This document shows positions 19,775 to 29,326 of a DNA stretch of 64,000 nt, one piece after another; position 1 is the stretch's first letter, and every line of letters begins with the position of its first letter. The DNA is from Symsagittifera roscoffensis (taxonomy: Eukaryota; Xenacoelomorpha; Acoela; Convolutidae). The notes beneath the pieces were generated by a model. The model made no database searches. It saw only the letters and a program-made list of their open reading frames with translations, and was not told where the DNA came from. Both the position numbers and the translations under genes were made by a program. The stretch spans positions 27,061,453 to 27,125,452 of the forward strand of contig NC_087066.1 of assembly GCF_963678635.1 (NCBI RefSeq), in the 5' to 3' direction.

Positions 19775-20122
19775 TCAAGAGGAGAGGATGTTTGCGCCTT
19801 TTGTTCCCGTACTCGGAATCCGATCTGACCCGGAGGGCTTCTTTGTTAGGTTTCTTAAAACTGTATTGGCCTCCCGACCGTGATGAGCTTCGAATTGAGT
19901 TATTTTGACGGTGACGTTATTTGGGAGTCGTAACGCTCCTAGAGCCTTTTGGAGCATCTTCTCCAAGGGTACCGTTTTTTTCTTCTTACGCCTAAGTTGA
20001 GATCGAGTTTTTAAACTGCCAATTGTTCGTTCAACACATCGTGTAGCGCGATGATCTTTGACTGGGGATTGTATTATTTTGATTCCCTCGCTGTTGCAAA
20101 ATGCTTTGAGGTCTTTCGACAT
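19775..20122 (-). pseudogene. Gypsy integrase core fragment
   Basis: 115 residues containing IKIIQSPVKDHRATRCVERT, which matches the Gypsy integrase region around the catalytic glutamate (the E of VERT). The first two catalytic aspartates fall upstream in broken sequence, so the enzyme is inactive. Confidence 0.75.
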
Positions 20123-20409
20123 AAAGTTAGTACCTTAATCCACATGAATTTTCCTTGGTACACCGCGATTGTTTATGTAAGCTATAAAAAATTTCAAAAT
20201 TTCATCCGATCGGTTGTTTCCGCAAACCATTGCCGATGGCCAGCGCGAGAATTGATCGACGTTACATTGACATACTTCTTAGATTCCTTCAAATAATTAA
20301 TTAGCTCCTAAGAATCTAATTGCAACAACTCATTTGGTTCTTTTGGTTCTGGAATGGTTCCTAAATCTCCTTTACTACACATAGTTTTAAGGTTCTTACC
20401 AGCTGCAGT

Positions 20410-20679
20410 TCACTCTCTACAATTCTCTGCCATCGCCACAATGTTTCTATGAATATAAGGGAACCAGGCGTCTTTAGCTGCCGTGAACAAATTCGATTTT
20501 CCGTGATAGTAGCAGTGCAGTCTGTTGTTTATGGCCTTGTGTAGGATATTCGGTATTACTAATTTATCGCCCATCCATAGAACTTTATCGCGAACGTGGA
20601 AATCATCGACAAATTGTGAGTAATAACGATTCATATTGTGCACCTTTTGTTGTATCTCCGGGTGCTCTGCTTTCACCAT
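20410..20679 (-). pseudogene. Gypsy integrase zinc-binding domain fragment
   Basis: 89 residues ending in INNRLHCYYHGKSN, WFPYIHRNIV and ENCRE. The H...H...C spacing and the aromatic WFPYIHR step are those of the HHCC domain that precedes the integrase core in Gypsy polyproteins. Confidence 0.65.
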
Positions 20680-21080
20680 TTCGTAAATTGCTTGTAGTTG
20701 TAAGTCTGATGTGTATTGTGATTCGATAAATTTCAGGTGTTCTGGAATTTCTGGGTACTCCAGAACACCTGAATTCTGGAAGGGCAGTGTTCTTTTGTAC
20801 TATTTTACAATTTCTGGGTACTATTGACATTACGAAGTTTTTCGGGTCTACTGCCGGAAAAGTTTCTCTTGGAAATGCCAAAGGTATAGACAGTACAGTG
20901 TTCACCTTAAATATCGTCAATGAAGGCATGTGCCTGTGGAAATTTTGACAATATGGAATCCATCACTCTTAGGAATTCCGCCGGCATAGATGTTAGGCCG
21001 TAAAACCCCGTTTGAAATCGATACGTTCCTGCGATCTTCCCCCAGCTAATGAAAAACTACATTCTACGCTAGTTTCCGGA

Positions 21081-21140
21081 TTAAAAGGGTAGTTGGCCGT
21101 ATGCGTAAGTTAAATCCATCGTAGAAAAGTAAATACTCCG
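21081..21140 (-). pseudogene. Gypsy reverse transcriptase fragment with in-frame stop
   Basis: Translating the minus strand here gives SIYFSTMDLTYAYGQLPF, the RT motif that includes the first catalytic aspartate, followed at once by a TAA at 21081-21083. The rest of the RT region (about 20930-21400) is broken by further stops and frameshifts. Too short and broken for a long frame, but the motif is very specific. Confidence 0.8.
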
Positions 21141-21520
21141 AGCTTTCTTTTCGCTAATCGCTTGGCCGACCGTGTCCATTAATTCCTCAATATTCGGCAT
21201 CTGATATTTGTTTTTGTGGACTTGCTTGTTTAATTCCCAGGCCTCCAGTGCTTAGTTCACGGAACCATCTTTCATACCGTAATCACTCTTGGAGAGACGA
21301 AATATCGGTCCGAATAGTCAACAAGTTTTTCTATCTGCCCTTGTTGTAATAGTTTGTCTATTTGCCGGTCTACTTTTTCTTGCAACGTTATTGGTACACG
21401 CTTACCCTTTTGTTGGATTGGTACGAGAGTTTTAAAAATTTCAGCTTGTACCTTATAATGTCAGATTTTATCGACCCGTGTACAAAGTTGAGAAAACTGC
21501 TTACTAAAGTAGTCCTGCCA

Positions 21521-21880
21521 TTAGTCCAGATTGTTTTCTCCCCCGGCGTTTTCTCCCTCGGCGTGCTCTCCATGAATCTCCATCACAAGCTCCCCAGGTG
21601 CCTTTTGAACTAGCTGTAGCCCCAAATCAGCCATCAGATCTCGATTAATTATTGATGGGCGGTTTCCTCCAATCACTTTGATGTTTGCTACCGTCTTCCA
21701 ACCGTTTGATATCAATTGTACGGTCATTGTCCCGAATAAGCTCAGCGGGTTGTTATTGTGATCTCAAAAATCTTGATCCTCCGGTGCTAATTGGCTTAGA
21801 TGTACTCCGTTGGTGCCCAATGTCCTCCTTAGCTCCCCAATTGTAAAGATAGATATTGGCGACCCGCTGTCAATTCATAC
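21521..21880 (-). pseudogene. Gypsy aspartic protease region
   Basis: Near 21861-21872 the minus strand reads IDSGSPISIF, the catalytic D-S-G of retroviral-type proteases, with a TGA just before it. Downstream, IINRDLMADLGLQLV corresponds to the second conserved protease segment (usually GRD). The two parts are in different frames. Confidence 0.65.
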
Positions 21881-22003
21881 GCTTGTTCTCTTTCCATTTT
21901 TTGCAATCGGTAGTTTGGCACCTGCGACCCTCAATTCTGTCTTTTTTCTCGATTTAATTGACATAACTAAATAATCCCCCGAACTGTGCGAGTCCCAAGA
22001 ATG

Positions 22004-22792
22004 CTAGTGTTTTGGAGGCGGGGTATTAACCCATCCCACCGAACTTTCTTTCTTGTTGAGACATATTTTTTCGTCCATGTCTGCCTGATCGTACTGGTAA
22101 TGATCTTTCTGCCCCTGAATTATCCCGATTGATTGACGCCTTCGGTTATTACGCTTGGCTCGGCAGGTCCATTCAAAATGGCCAAGCTTCTTGCAAAAAT
22201 AACAAGTTGCTCTTTTTGCGGCACATTTGTTCATATGATCTTTAGTGAAACCGGGTTTATCGCAATTGTAGCACTTAGGTTCACCTGCATTTTCCCCTCC
22301 TCGGAGTTGTCCTTTTCCTTGGATCTGTCCTCGTCTGCGCCCTCGGCTATTCCGATATCCCCCACAAATTACGCCCATGGATTCTGTTTCTATTTGACGC
22401 GCTTCTGCCATCGGTGCACCTGCTCCGCCGGCGGCTCCGGATGTCGACTCATATGCTTTCGCATATTTGTCTCCCCTTTCGTATGACAGTGCTATACGGT
22501 ATGCCTCTTCTGGTGTTTTTTTTGCGCGGCATAAATCGTTTTGGGCTTCCCTGTTTGTCATTTTTACAACAAAAACATCTCTGAGTATTCTGGACTCAAG
22601 CGTTCCAAACAAACACCGGGCTGCTAAGCCGCTAAGGATGGACTGGAACTGCTCCAAAGACTCACCGATACGTTGTTTGCGAGATAGTAGCTGGAATACC
22701 TCGTACGTCTCATTCCTTTCTTTCTTGAATTCTCCTTCCATCGCATCCAACACCCTTGGATAATGTGGCCTTCTCCATGTGTTGGATAACAC
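22004..22792 (-). pseudogene. Gypsy Gag fragment with zinc knuckles
   Basis: 262 open residues. The first half resembles retrotransposon Gag capsid (ESLEQFQSILSGLAARC, then EAYRIALSYERG). A basic, glycine-rich linker follows, then two knuckles: CYNCDKPGFTKDHMNKC, irregular, and CYFCKKLGHFEWTC, a regular CX2CX4HX4C. Gag binds and packages the element RNA. Its N-terminal part lies in another frame near 22848-23033, so Gag is frameshifted. Confidence 0.75.
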
Positions 22793-23101
22793 ATGGATCC
22801 AAATGTGGCCTTCTTTTATGGAACTCGTCTTGTCCTTTTTCTTCGGGTCACAGATATAAGTTTGATATCAACGTCTGTTTTGACTCCAATCGTGGTTTCC
22901 CATCCACCTCCGGTGCTAAGGCCGCGATTTGTGCCTCTGTAAGATTACTGGCGAAATAGAAATTTTTCGGATTTAAGGAGTGTTTTGCTACCATCCCCCA
23001 CTGGAAGCGGTTCAGCCAGAATTCCCACAGCATTGGTGGCTCCGCGCATTTAGATGCCCAAAAAGACGTAATGCTTAATGGATTTTTCCCCCACCTTGAT
23101 T

Positions 23102-23327
23102 TGCTGGAAACGATAGTTTCGGAAGGTTAAATTCCAATGTTAAGGAATAACTGTTTTCTAATAAGATCATAAGCAAAAACTGAAATAGGAGATTACCAAA
23201 GGTGGCAAACGCTCCGAAGGTTAGTACCTGTCAACTGTGTCTAGCACCGGTGTAGAGTTAGCTGATTGACAGATGTTATAATAAACATAAACTAAACGAT
23301 AAGTGAACTAATTTAATCACTATGACA
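23102..23327 (-). repeat. Gypsy 5' LTR
   Basis: 226 bases, partner of 18381-18606. A canonical TGG primer-binding start is not seen immediately inside this LTR. Confidence 0.88.
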
Positions 23328-23480
23328 AACCTTAAAAACTTCTAAAAGCGACTTCTGCACCAAAATATACCAATTTTGAAGGTCGGCGGGCGCCAAAAAA
23401 CACAAAATATGGTTTTTACAGTGTTCTAGGAGCGCTCGGAAAATCAATTTGGGCGACCTAAAAAAGGTCGACAGATAATT
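23328..23480 (-). mobile_element. hAT-type element C4, right part
   Basis: It continues the hAT sequence cut off at 18380 and includes the conserved GGCGACCTAAAAAAGGTCGAC segment near 23451. The outer end is too decayed to place. It shows that the Gypsy element inserted into an existing hAT copy. Confidence 0.6.
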
Positions 23481-23628
23481 ATGGATAAATTTTCTCTCGC
23501 AAATTCAAAATGATCGATTAAAATCCATTGGCGCTCGATGCGGGAACCTCTCAACCCTTGTCCAATGAAATGGTCAGCGATTCCGTTCGTTTGTTACTCG
23601 ATTCGGAATTGTGTACTTAACGAATGAA

Positions 23629-23834
23629 GGCTCTTTTTTCTCCTCCCCCACCTGCAAATTCTTACAATTAAAATTACTGTTCACTTTGTCCGATTGTTAT
23701 GAAAGTTGACATGCAGACAACTAGGCCATGAAAAATAAATTTATTCTTCATAATCAACCTTTTAAAACCACTCGTTACACCATAAAATTGACGCGTGTGT
23801 GATTGGGGGGGGGGTGTCGGAAGGAAAAAAAGCC
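23629..23834 (-). mobile_element. MITE family A, copy A3
   Basis: GGCTCTTTTTTCTCC start and GGAAGGAAAAAAAGCC end. Flanking octamers CGAATGAA (23621-23628) and GGGATGAA (23835-23842) match at six of eight positions. Confidence 0.8.
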
Positions 23835-24034
23835 GGGATGAAGATCAAATGTGCTTGTTTTTGGAAGGTAACTACCTCATATACCAAGTTTTGTAACCAA
23901 TGGCCTATCTGAACAGAAATTAAGCAAATAAAAATGCAGCTGGAGAAAAATTGTTAAAACTTTTTTCTTTTTAGCCATTTAACAGATTGATTTAGATATT
24001 TATATCCAGCTTATCATTTAATTTATATATATAT

Positions 24035-24233
24035 GGCTCTTTTCCTTTTCCCCCCAACTCACATGAGTATCAATTTTATGATCTAACAAGTGGTTTTACA
24101 AGGTTAATTATGGAGACCAAATATGTTTGTCATGGCCTAGTTTATTTGCATGTCAATTTCCATGACAATCGGACAATGCAAACAGTAATTTTATTTATAA
24201 AAAATTGCAGGTGGGGGAAAAGGAAAAAGAGCC
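24035..24233 (+). mobile_element. MITE family A, copy A4
   Basis: Complete 199-base copy, GGCTCTTTTCCTTTTCCCC to GGGGGAAAAGGAAAAAGAGCC. It sits in a TATATA tract, which obscures the target duplication. Confidence 0.85.
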
Positions 24234-24315
24234 TATTTATTTACGACCGGTTGCATTAAATTACAAATTTTTTGGTTAAAAAATAAAAGAATAAAATAAA
24301 AACATACAACGAGAA

Positions 24316-24528
24316 ATGAGTAGGCCCAGCAGCACGGTAACCCAGAGCAAGGCATCCTCTAAAGTAACAACCAGCAGTGCATTCAATGGAAACAATTCTA
24401 CTTTTAATGGAAGCAATAATGGCTCGGCAGGGGGTAGTACGGTTCTAAATTCTACAATGGATCTACTGGAGCAACTGGTGGCCGAATGTGCAGACGGATA
24501 CAAACCAGACGCGACTGCACAAAGTGTG
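24316..24528 (+). CDS. Candidate first coding exon of an unidentified gene
   Basis: An ATG at 24316 opens 71 codons, GC-richer than the surroundings: a serine/asparagine/glycine/threonine-rich segment, then MDLLEQLVAECADGYKPDAT. A good donor GTGAGT follows AGT at 24528; unspliced, the frame stops at 24537. The amphipathic DLLEQLVAEC piece and sharp composition change look like real coding sequence. I do not recognise the protein and found no second exon. It lies between two MITEs, so it could instead be a captured exon fragment or chance. Confidence 0.4.
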
Positions 24529-24857
24529 AGTGTCTAATCAACTCAATCAAGAACAAATCAAAAATCCAAGTGCTAGTGTACTGTTTAAATAGAACCGATG
24601 TTTTAGCGCATAAATTTGAGTCAATTAACGCCAGGATTCTACAACAAGTAGCAACATGGGACTTAAAACATCTAGTTTTTCCGCGTTTTAACAAAAGTTT
24701 TTGTACTTGCTCATGAAAGAGATTCCTGAAAAATGACAAATTCATATGACCATAAAAAAGCTGTCATTTTGAAAACTGGACAAAATATGAAGAATTTGAA
24801 TTTTGATAGATTTTTAGAGGAAAGCTCAGATAATTTACTAACGGCTATGTAAAATTG

Positions 24858-25063
24858 AGCTCTTTTTCCTCCTCCTCCCCTCCCCACCTCACACGAGCTT
24901 CAATATATTAGTGTAACGAGTGGTTTTACGAGGTTGAGTATGAAGACCAAATATGTTTGTCGAGGCCTTATTAGTCTGTATGTAAATTTTCATAACAATC
25001 GGACATCGTCAACAAACTTACATGTAAAAAATTGCAGGTGGGGGGGGTAAAGGAAAAAGAGCC
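24858..25063 (+). mobile_element. MITE family A, copy A5 with perfect 8-bp target duplication
   Basis: Flanked by TAAAATTG at 24850-24857 and 25064-25071. The first base of the terminal repeat is mutated (AGCTC for GGCTC). It shares private variants with A6 and lies in opposite orientation to it. Confidence 0.92.
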
Positions 25064-25089
25064 TAAAATTGATTTGAACTATAAGTAAG

Positions 25090-25303
25090 GGCTCTTTTTC
25101 CTTTCCCCCCCCCCCCCCCCCCCCACCTGCAAATTTTTACATGTAAATTTGTTGACCACATTGTTCGATTGTTATGAAAGTTTACGTACAGACTAATAAG
25201 GCCACGACAAACATATTTGGTCTTCATACTCAACCTCGTAAAACCACTCGTTACACTAATATATTGAAGCTCGGGTGAGGTGGGGGGAAAAGGAAAAAGA
25301 GCC
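25090..25303 (-). mobile_element. MITE family A, copy A6 with perfect 8-bp target duplication
   Basis: Flanked by TAAGTAAG at 25082-25089 and 25304-25311. An expanded poly-C run in its left terminal repeat makes it the longest copy. It is nearly the reverse complement of A5, only 26 bases away. Confidence 0.92.
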
Positions 25304-25859
25304 TAAGTAAGAATTGTCCCAATAGTCCTTTAAAATGAGTAACCAAGAGACTGAAAGCACAACTTCAGTTGAATTTTGTCCATTAGAAAGTTAGAAATTT
25401 TCTACCAGTCATGATATAATTTTTAAAAGCAGTCTGATGCAAATTTAATTGTAAGCAATTTGTTTTTCATCCGCCGGTTCGGTGTATCAAAAGTTGTAAA
25501 TCAATCAAACCTTGTTCAGCTAAGCTAAGTGGAACAACAGCATGAAGTTAAAACAAGACTGCTCTTATATCAGATCAGAGCAAAGAGTGTTCTATTTGCC
25601 CTTTAAACCTGAAAACAAAACGTTCTGCAAAAGAAAAGAAATTGATAAACTAAGAGAATGAAAATATTGAAAAATTTTTTGTCTTCTTTTTACACCCCCG
25701 ACGCTAAGTAAATACAAAAGATTTAGCGTCGGATCTTAGGATCTTATAAACTAGTTCTTCCTTTTAGCACAATGGGGAATTACCTCAAGGCGAGAAACTC
25801 ACATATGCTTAACCATTTATTTTGTTCCTTATAGGGATGGCATTTATTTTCTAGGGAGG
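25304..25859. other. Spacer between MITE A6 and hAT C2, no gene seen
   Basis: AT-rich, no coding frame and no recognisable element ends apart from the target-duplication copies of its neighbours. Confidence 0.5.
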
Positions 25860-26275
25860 GGCGGCTCTAGGAATTTTTCGAGGGGATGGGGCGGATTTTC
25901 AAAAAAATTTGAAAATTTTATCGATCTTTTTTTTCGGCCGACCAAAGTGATTTTTGAGCTCTCCCAAAATACTATAGAGACCCTAACTTGACAAAATTCT
26001 CTGCGTCGCAGGCAAATTTGTGAAAAAAAAACAGGCCACAAAAGGCGTTTTTATGCTTTTCTTGGAAAATTTCGACCAAAAAATCGGGTTTTTTCGGCGC
26101 GCGCTCCCACATCAAAATAAGTATAGGTTGCCGCCAAAGGCGCCTTTAGAAAAATTTTTAAGGTCAGTCGGGGCCAAAAATGGGCATCTTAAAATAGTTC
26201 AAAGGGTCAGCAGGGAGTCGAATCCCTGAAAAGGAAGCGTCCGCCCGCACCGCCCACCCCCTAAATCTAACACTG
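25860..26275 (+). mobile_element. hAT-type non-autonomous element, copy C2 with perfect 8-bp target duplication
   Basis: Flanked by TAGGGAGG at 25852-25859 and 26276-26283. The 3' end CCCCCTAAATCTAACACTG keeps the CTG terminus; the 5' end begins GGCGGCTCTAGG and seems to have lost the first few bases (CAGT). An 8-bp duplication together with CAG/CTG-type ends assigns the family to hAT. No transposase is encoded. Confidence 0.85.
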
Positions 26276-26443
26276 TAGGGAGGAAGCCATATGAGGGAGA
26301 TTGATTCGTCCTTTGCGTCGGGTCTAGTGTTTTTGACCTTAGCGTCTTTCAGAGTTTTAATAAGGTTGAACTGCTGCCCTCAATTTATTTTGGAAGGATT
26401 TTAAAAATCCGCTTATGCGTGTTATATGCACCCAACATAACTC

Positions 26444-26639
26444 GGCTCTTTTTCCTTTCCCCCCCCCACCTCACATAAGCGTCAATTTTATGGTGTAACG
26501 AGGGGTTTTACAAGTTTAATTATGAAGACCAAAAATGTTTGCCTAATGAGTTTGCATGCAAATTTTTGTAACATTCGGATAAAGTGAACAAAACTTCTCT
26601 AGAAAAATTTTTCAGGTGGGGGGAAAAGGAAAAAGAGCC
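26444..26639 (+). mobile_element. MITE family A, copy A7 with perfect 8-bp target duplication
   Basis: Flanked by CATAACTC at 26436-26443 and 26640-26647. Terminal repeats GGCTCTTTTTCC...GGAAAAAGAGCC are intact. The cleanest copy of the family. Confidence 0.93.
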
Positions 26640-26775
26640 CATAACTCCCGTTACTAATTCCAAATAGGCCAAACTAGCAATATTCTTAGGATTGCGTAAA
26701 GAGGTCAAAAACGCACAACCCCAAAAACTTCAAAAAAAAATTAAGTTTGAAAAAATAAAGAGAACCAACCAAAGC

Positions 26776-27361
26776 TGGTTTCTCGCCGAAGCCTAAAACT
26801 TTTCAATAGCGGACCAACTCAGCTTGACGTAGCTGAGATTTTACTTTAACTTTGATTCAACGAAGATATGAATTATCAGAGGGAGGGGAACAGCTTATAC
26901 CTGCTTCATTGTGCATACCAAGACAATGAAGTTTAACATCTTTTATTTAAGAAGAAAAGTCTTGCAAATGTCAATATAACTTCAATGGGTTTTTGGCGTG
27001 TGCCTGCAGCGAGTATTCAATGCTAGCATTACAATACAAGAACTCTAAAACGTTGTATCGCAATATTCGCAATTTTTTTACTCGTTGAGTTTGTGCAATG
27101 AGCCTTGATCCGGTCTCTATCTGTCTAAACCAGAGTCACAAGGCTCACCCAACTGCTGCTTCTTAATGTGGATCAATTTTACAAGCTGTTTTGAAAATTT
27201 GGATAATTCGATATAAAAGTACATTACATAAAAGAGGGATTAATCCCGCGTAGATTAAATCAAACATTTGAAACAATCTTTGTTGGTTTAAATCAGTTTT
27301 TTGGCGGTTATTAATTTTCATTCCATTTTTCTTTCCACTAAGTTGCTCGTTGCAAGCAACA
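26776..27361 (-). repeat. BEL/Pao LTR 1 (type a)
   Basis: 586 bases. Diagnostic variants: GATATGAATTATCAGAGG, TGTGCATACC, AAGTTTAACATCTTTTAT and GATCCGGTC. These are shared with LTR 4 and not with LTRs 2 and 3. Confidence 0.92.
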
Positions 27362-27388
27362 TTGCCGCCCACCTTGAATGAGCCAAGT

Positions 27389-29326
27389 TCATTCAACACT
27401 GACAGGGAGTTTCCTTAGTTTTATGCAAGGCCGGACGTAGCAGCCTCTCGCGGTTCTGACCTTAGCTGATCGACATTGGCTGTCTCTCCCAAGGTAGACT
27501 TCCACAACCCGAGCTAATGGCCATTGTAAGGGGGGTTGGTTTTCGTCCATCAGGAGCACAACATCACCAACTTCAAAATTTCGTTGTTTTGAAGTCCACT
27601 TCTTCCGTGGCTGCAGAGAAGACAAGTACTCCTTGCTCCATCGCTTCCAGAAAACTCCAATGAGTTTCTGCATATGTGCCCAGCGTTTGGCTGGATGAGT
27701 TTCAAAGGGCTGGAGTGTACTTGTCGTCAGTGGGGGCACTGGTATTGGCAGGTACTGCATTTCTTTCCCTGTCACCATCATAGCTGGTGTTAGGGTTCGT
27801 AGGTCCAGAACGTCGGTCGAAATCGGGAGGAGTGGTCGGGAGTTGAGGATTGCTTCAATGTCGCATAGTAGAGTAGAAAGTTCCTCGTATGTCAAAACAT
27901 TGTTCCCCATGACTCTTCGCAGATGTGATTTCGCAAGTTTCACGCCCGATTCCCAAAGTCCACCAAAGTGAGGAGCTCCTGGTGGAATCATTGTCCAAGT
28001 GATTCCAATCTCATCTGCGGCACTTGGCATTGATTGTGTTCCGAACTTCTTGGTTAGGTTCATTTGCAGTTGCCTTAGTTCATTTTTGGTTCCAACAAAG
28101 TTCAGTCCATTGTCTGAGTACATCCTTGCTGGAGCACCACGTCTAGCACAAAATCGTCTCAAGGCAGCAGTACAAGACTGGGAGGACAAACCCGATGTTA
28201 GCTCCAAATGTATGGCCTTTGTTGTGAAGCAAACAAACAAAGCCAAATATGACTTTGACAGCTGTTTGCCATTCAGTGTCACAAAAGGACCAGCAAAGTC
28301 CACGCCAGTGTGAGTGAATGGAGGCGAAGGCGTTATTCGTTCTTTGGGTAGGTCTCCCATCAATGGTGGATTTGATCGTGCGTTGAATCGTTGGCACTTC
28401 ACACAGTTTCGTATGAGGTGACGAATTGCTGATTGCGCGTCCACAATCCAGAAATGTCGTCGAAGTTCAGCAAGGATCGTATTTGCGGGAGCATGAAAAT
28501 ACTTCAGATGAATGTCCTGCAGGATGAGTTTGGCCAGTCGACTTTTCTTGGGTATCACGATTTGGTTGCGCTGATCATCTGCGAGAGTTTGGTTCTGACT
28601 CAGTCTCCCGCCCACCTTGATGAGTCCGTCATCAACGAGGGGGTATAGTCGCAGAAGATGGCTTTTCTTCGCAACTGATTCGCCAGCATTCAATGCCCTT
28701 AGTTCATCACTGAAGAACTTAGTTTGTTCGTTTCGTATTAGCTTCAGAAGGGCGTTGCGTCTATTCGTCAAAGAAGTTGGATGAACGTAACTGCCATCTT
28801 CTGGGTGCTTCTGGTTTCGATGTGCAAAAAAGGCAACATAGCACAGTACACGAATGCACTTCTCTAGACTGCTGAATTTTTCCAGATCTAATAGTGCGTC
28901 CAAAGAAGGCTTGACCAATTGGCAGCTGTTGACAACTGCGTTTTTCTTTCTTTCAGAACCAACTTTTGTTAGCTTTGGTTGGTCTGGAATCCGAAGTTCG
29001 GAGAGCCAGCTCGGTCCATGCCACCACAGTGAAGAGTTTTTCAGCGTCATTGCTTCGAGTCCACGAGTTGCAGCATCCGCTGGGTTTTCCTCACTTCGTA
29101 CATGTCGCCAGTTGACTGGTTTCAAAACCTCCTGTACTTCATGCACTCGGTTGCGAACAAAAGTGTTACAGACGTTTGGGGTCTCGTTGAACCAACAAAG
29201 TACAATCGTGGCATCTGTCCAACCGAAAACTTCCTTCGGATTCCGTCCTATTTTTTGAAGTAGGATCGTATGGTCCATCTTTTCCTCGTATGGTCCAGCA
29301 ACTTGCATCCTAGCACAGCTGCACAC
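27389..29326 (-). pseudogene. BEL/Pao copy 1: integrase half of the polyprotein (frameshifted off the 5' half)
   Basis: 645 open residues. The integrase zinc domain lies at about 277-312 (H...H...C-x2-C, ending NCVKCQRF). The core follows with D in GVDFAGPF (about 343), D in MYSDNGLNF (about 405) and E in GGLWESGVK (about 459). The C-terminal BEL-type domain covers about 545-640. The first 21 residues are out-of-frame readthrough of a small insertion that separates this part from the RT half. In a healthy element this would be one polyprotein with 29248-32736. Confidence 0.9.

Larger units (their letters stand above)
18381..23327 (-). mobile_element. Ty3/Gypsy LTR retrotransposon, decayed
   Basis: A 4947-base element on the minus strand with two 226-base LTRs (23102-23327 as 5' LTR, 18381-18606 as 3' LTR), both TG...CA. 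By hand count the LTRs differ at 18 of 226 positions, so the insertion is old. Gag with zinc knuckles, an aspartic protease site, reverse transcriptase, integrase zinc finger and integrase core appear in the Gypsy order (integrase after RT), with stops and frameshifts throughout. A short G-rich tract (AACGGGGGAA on minus) lies just before the 3' LTR, as expected for a polypurine tract. The flanking 4-mers ACCC and AACC differ by one base, compatible with a mutated target duplication. It cannot encode a working polyprotein. Confidence 0.88.

Noticed and set aside
27163-27399. A 78-residue minus frame MLNELGSFKVGG... present in LTRs 1 to 3
   Set aside because: It starts in the purine tract after the polyprotein stop and runs into the LTR; no envelope-like features, so it is read as LTR sequence and not as a gene.
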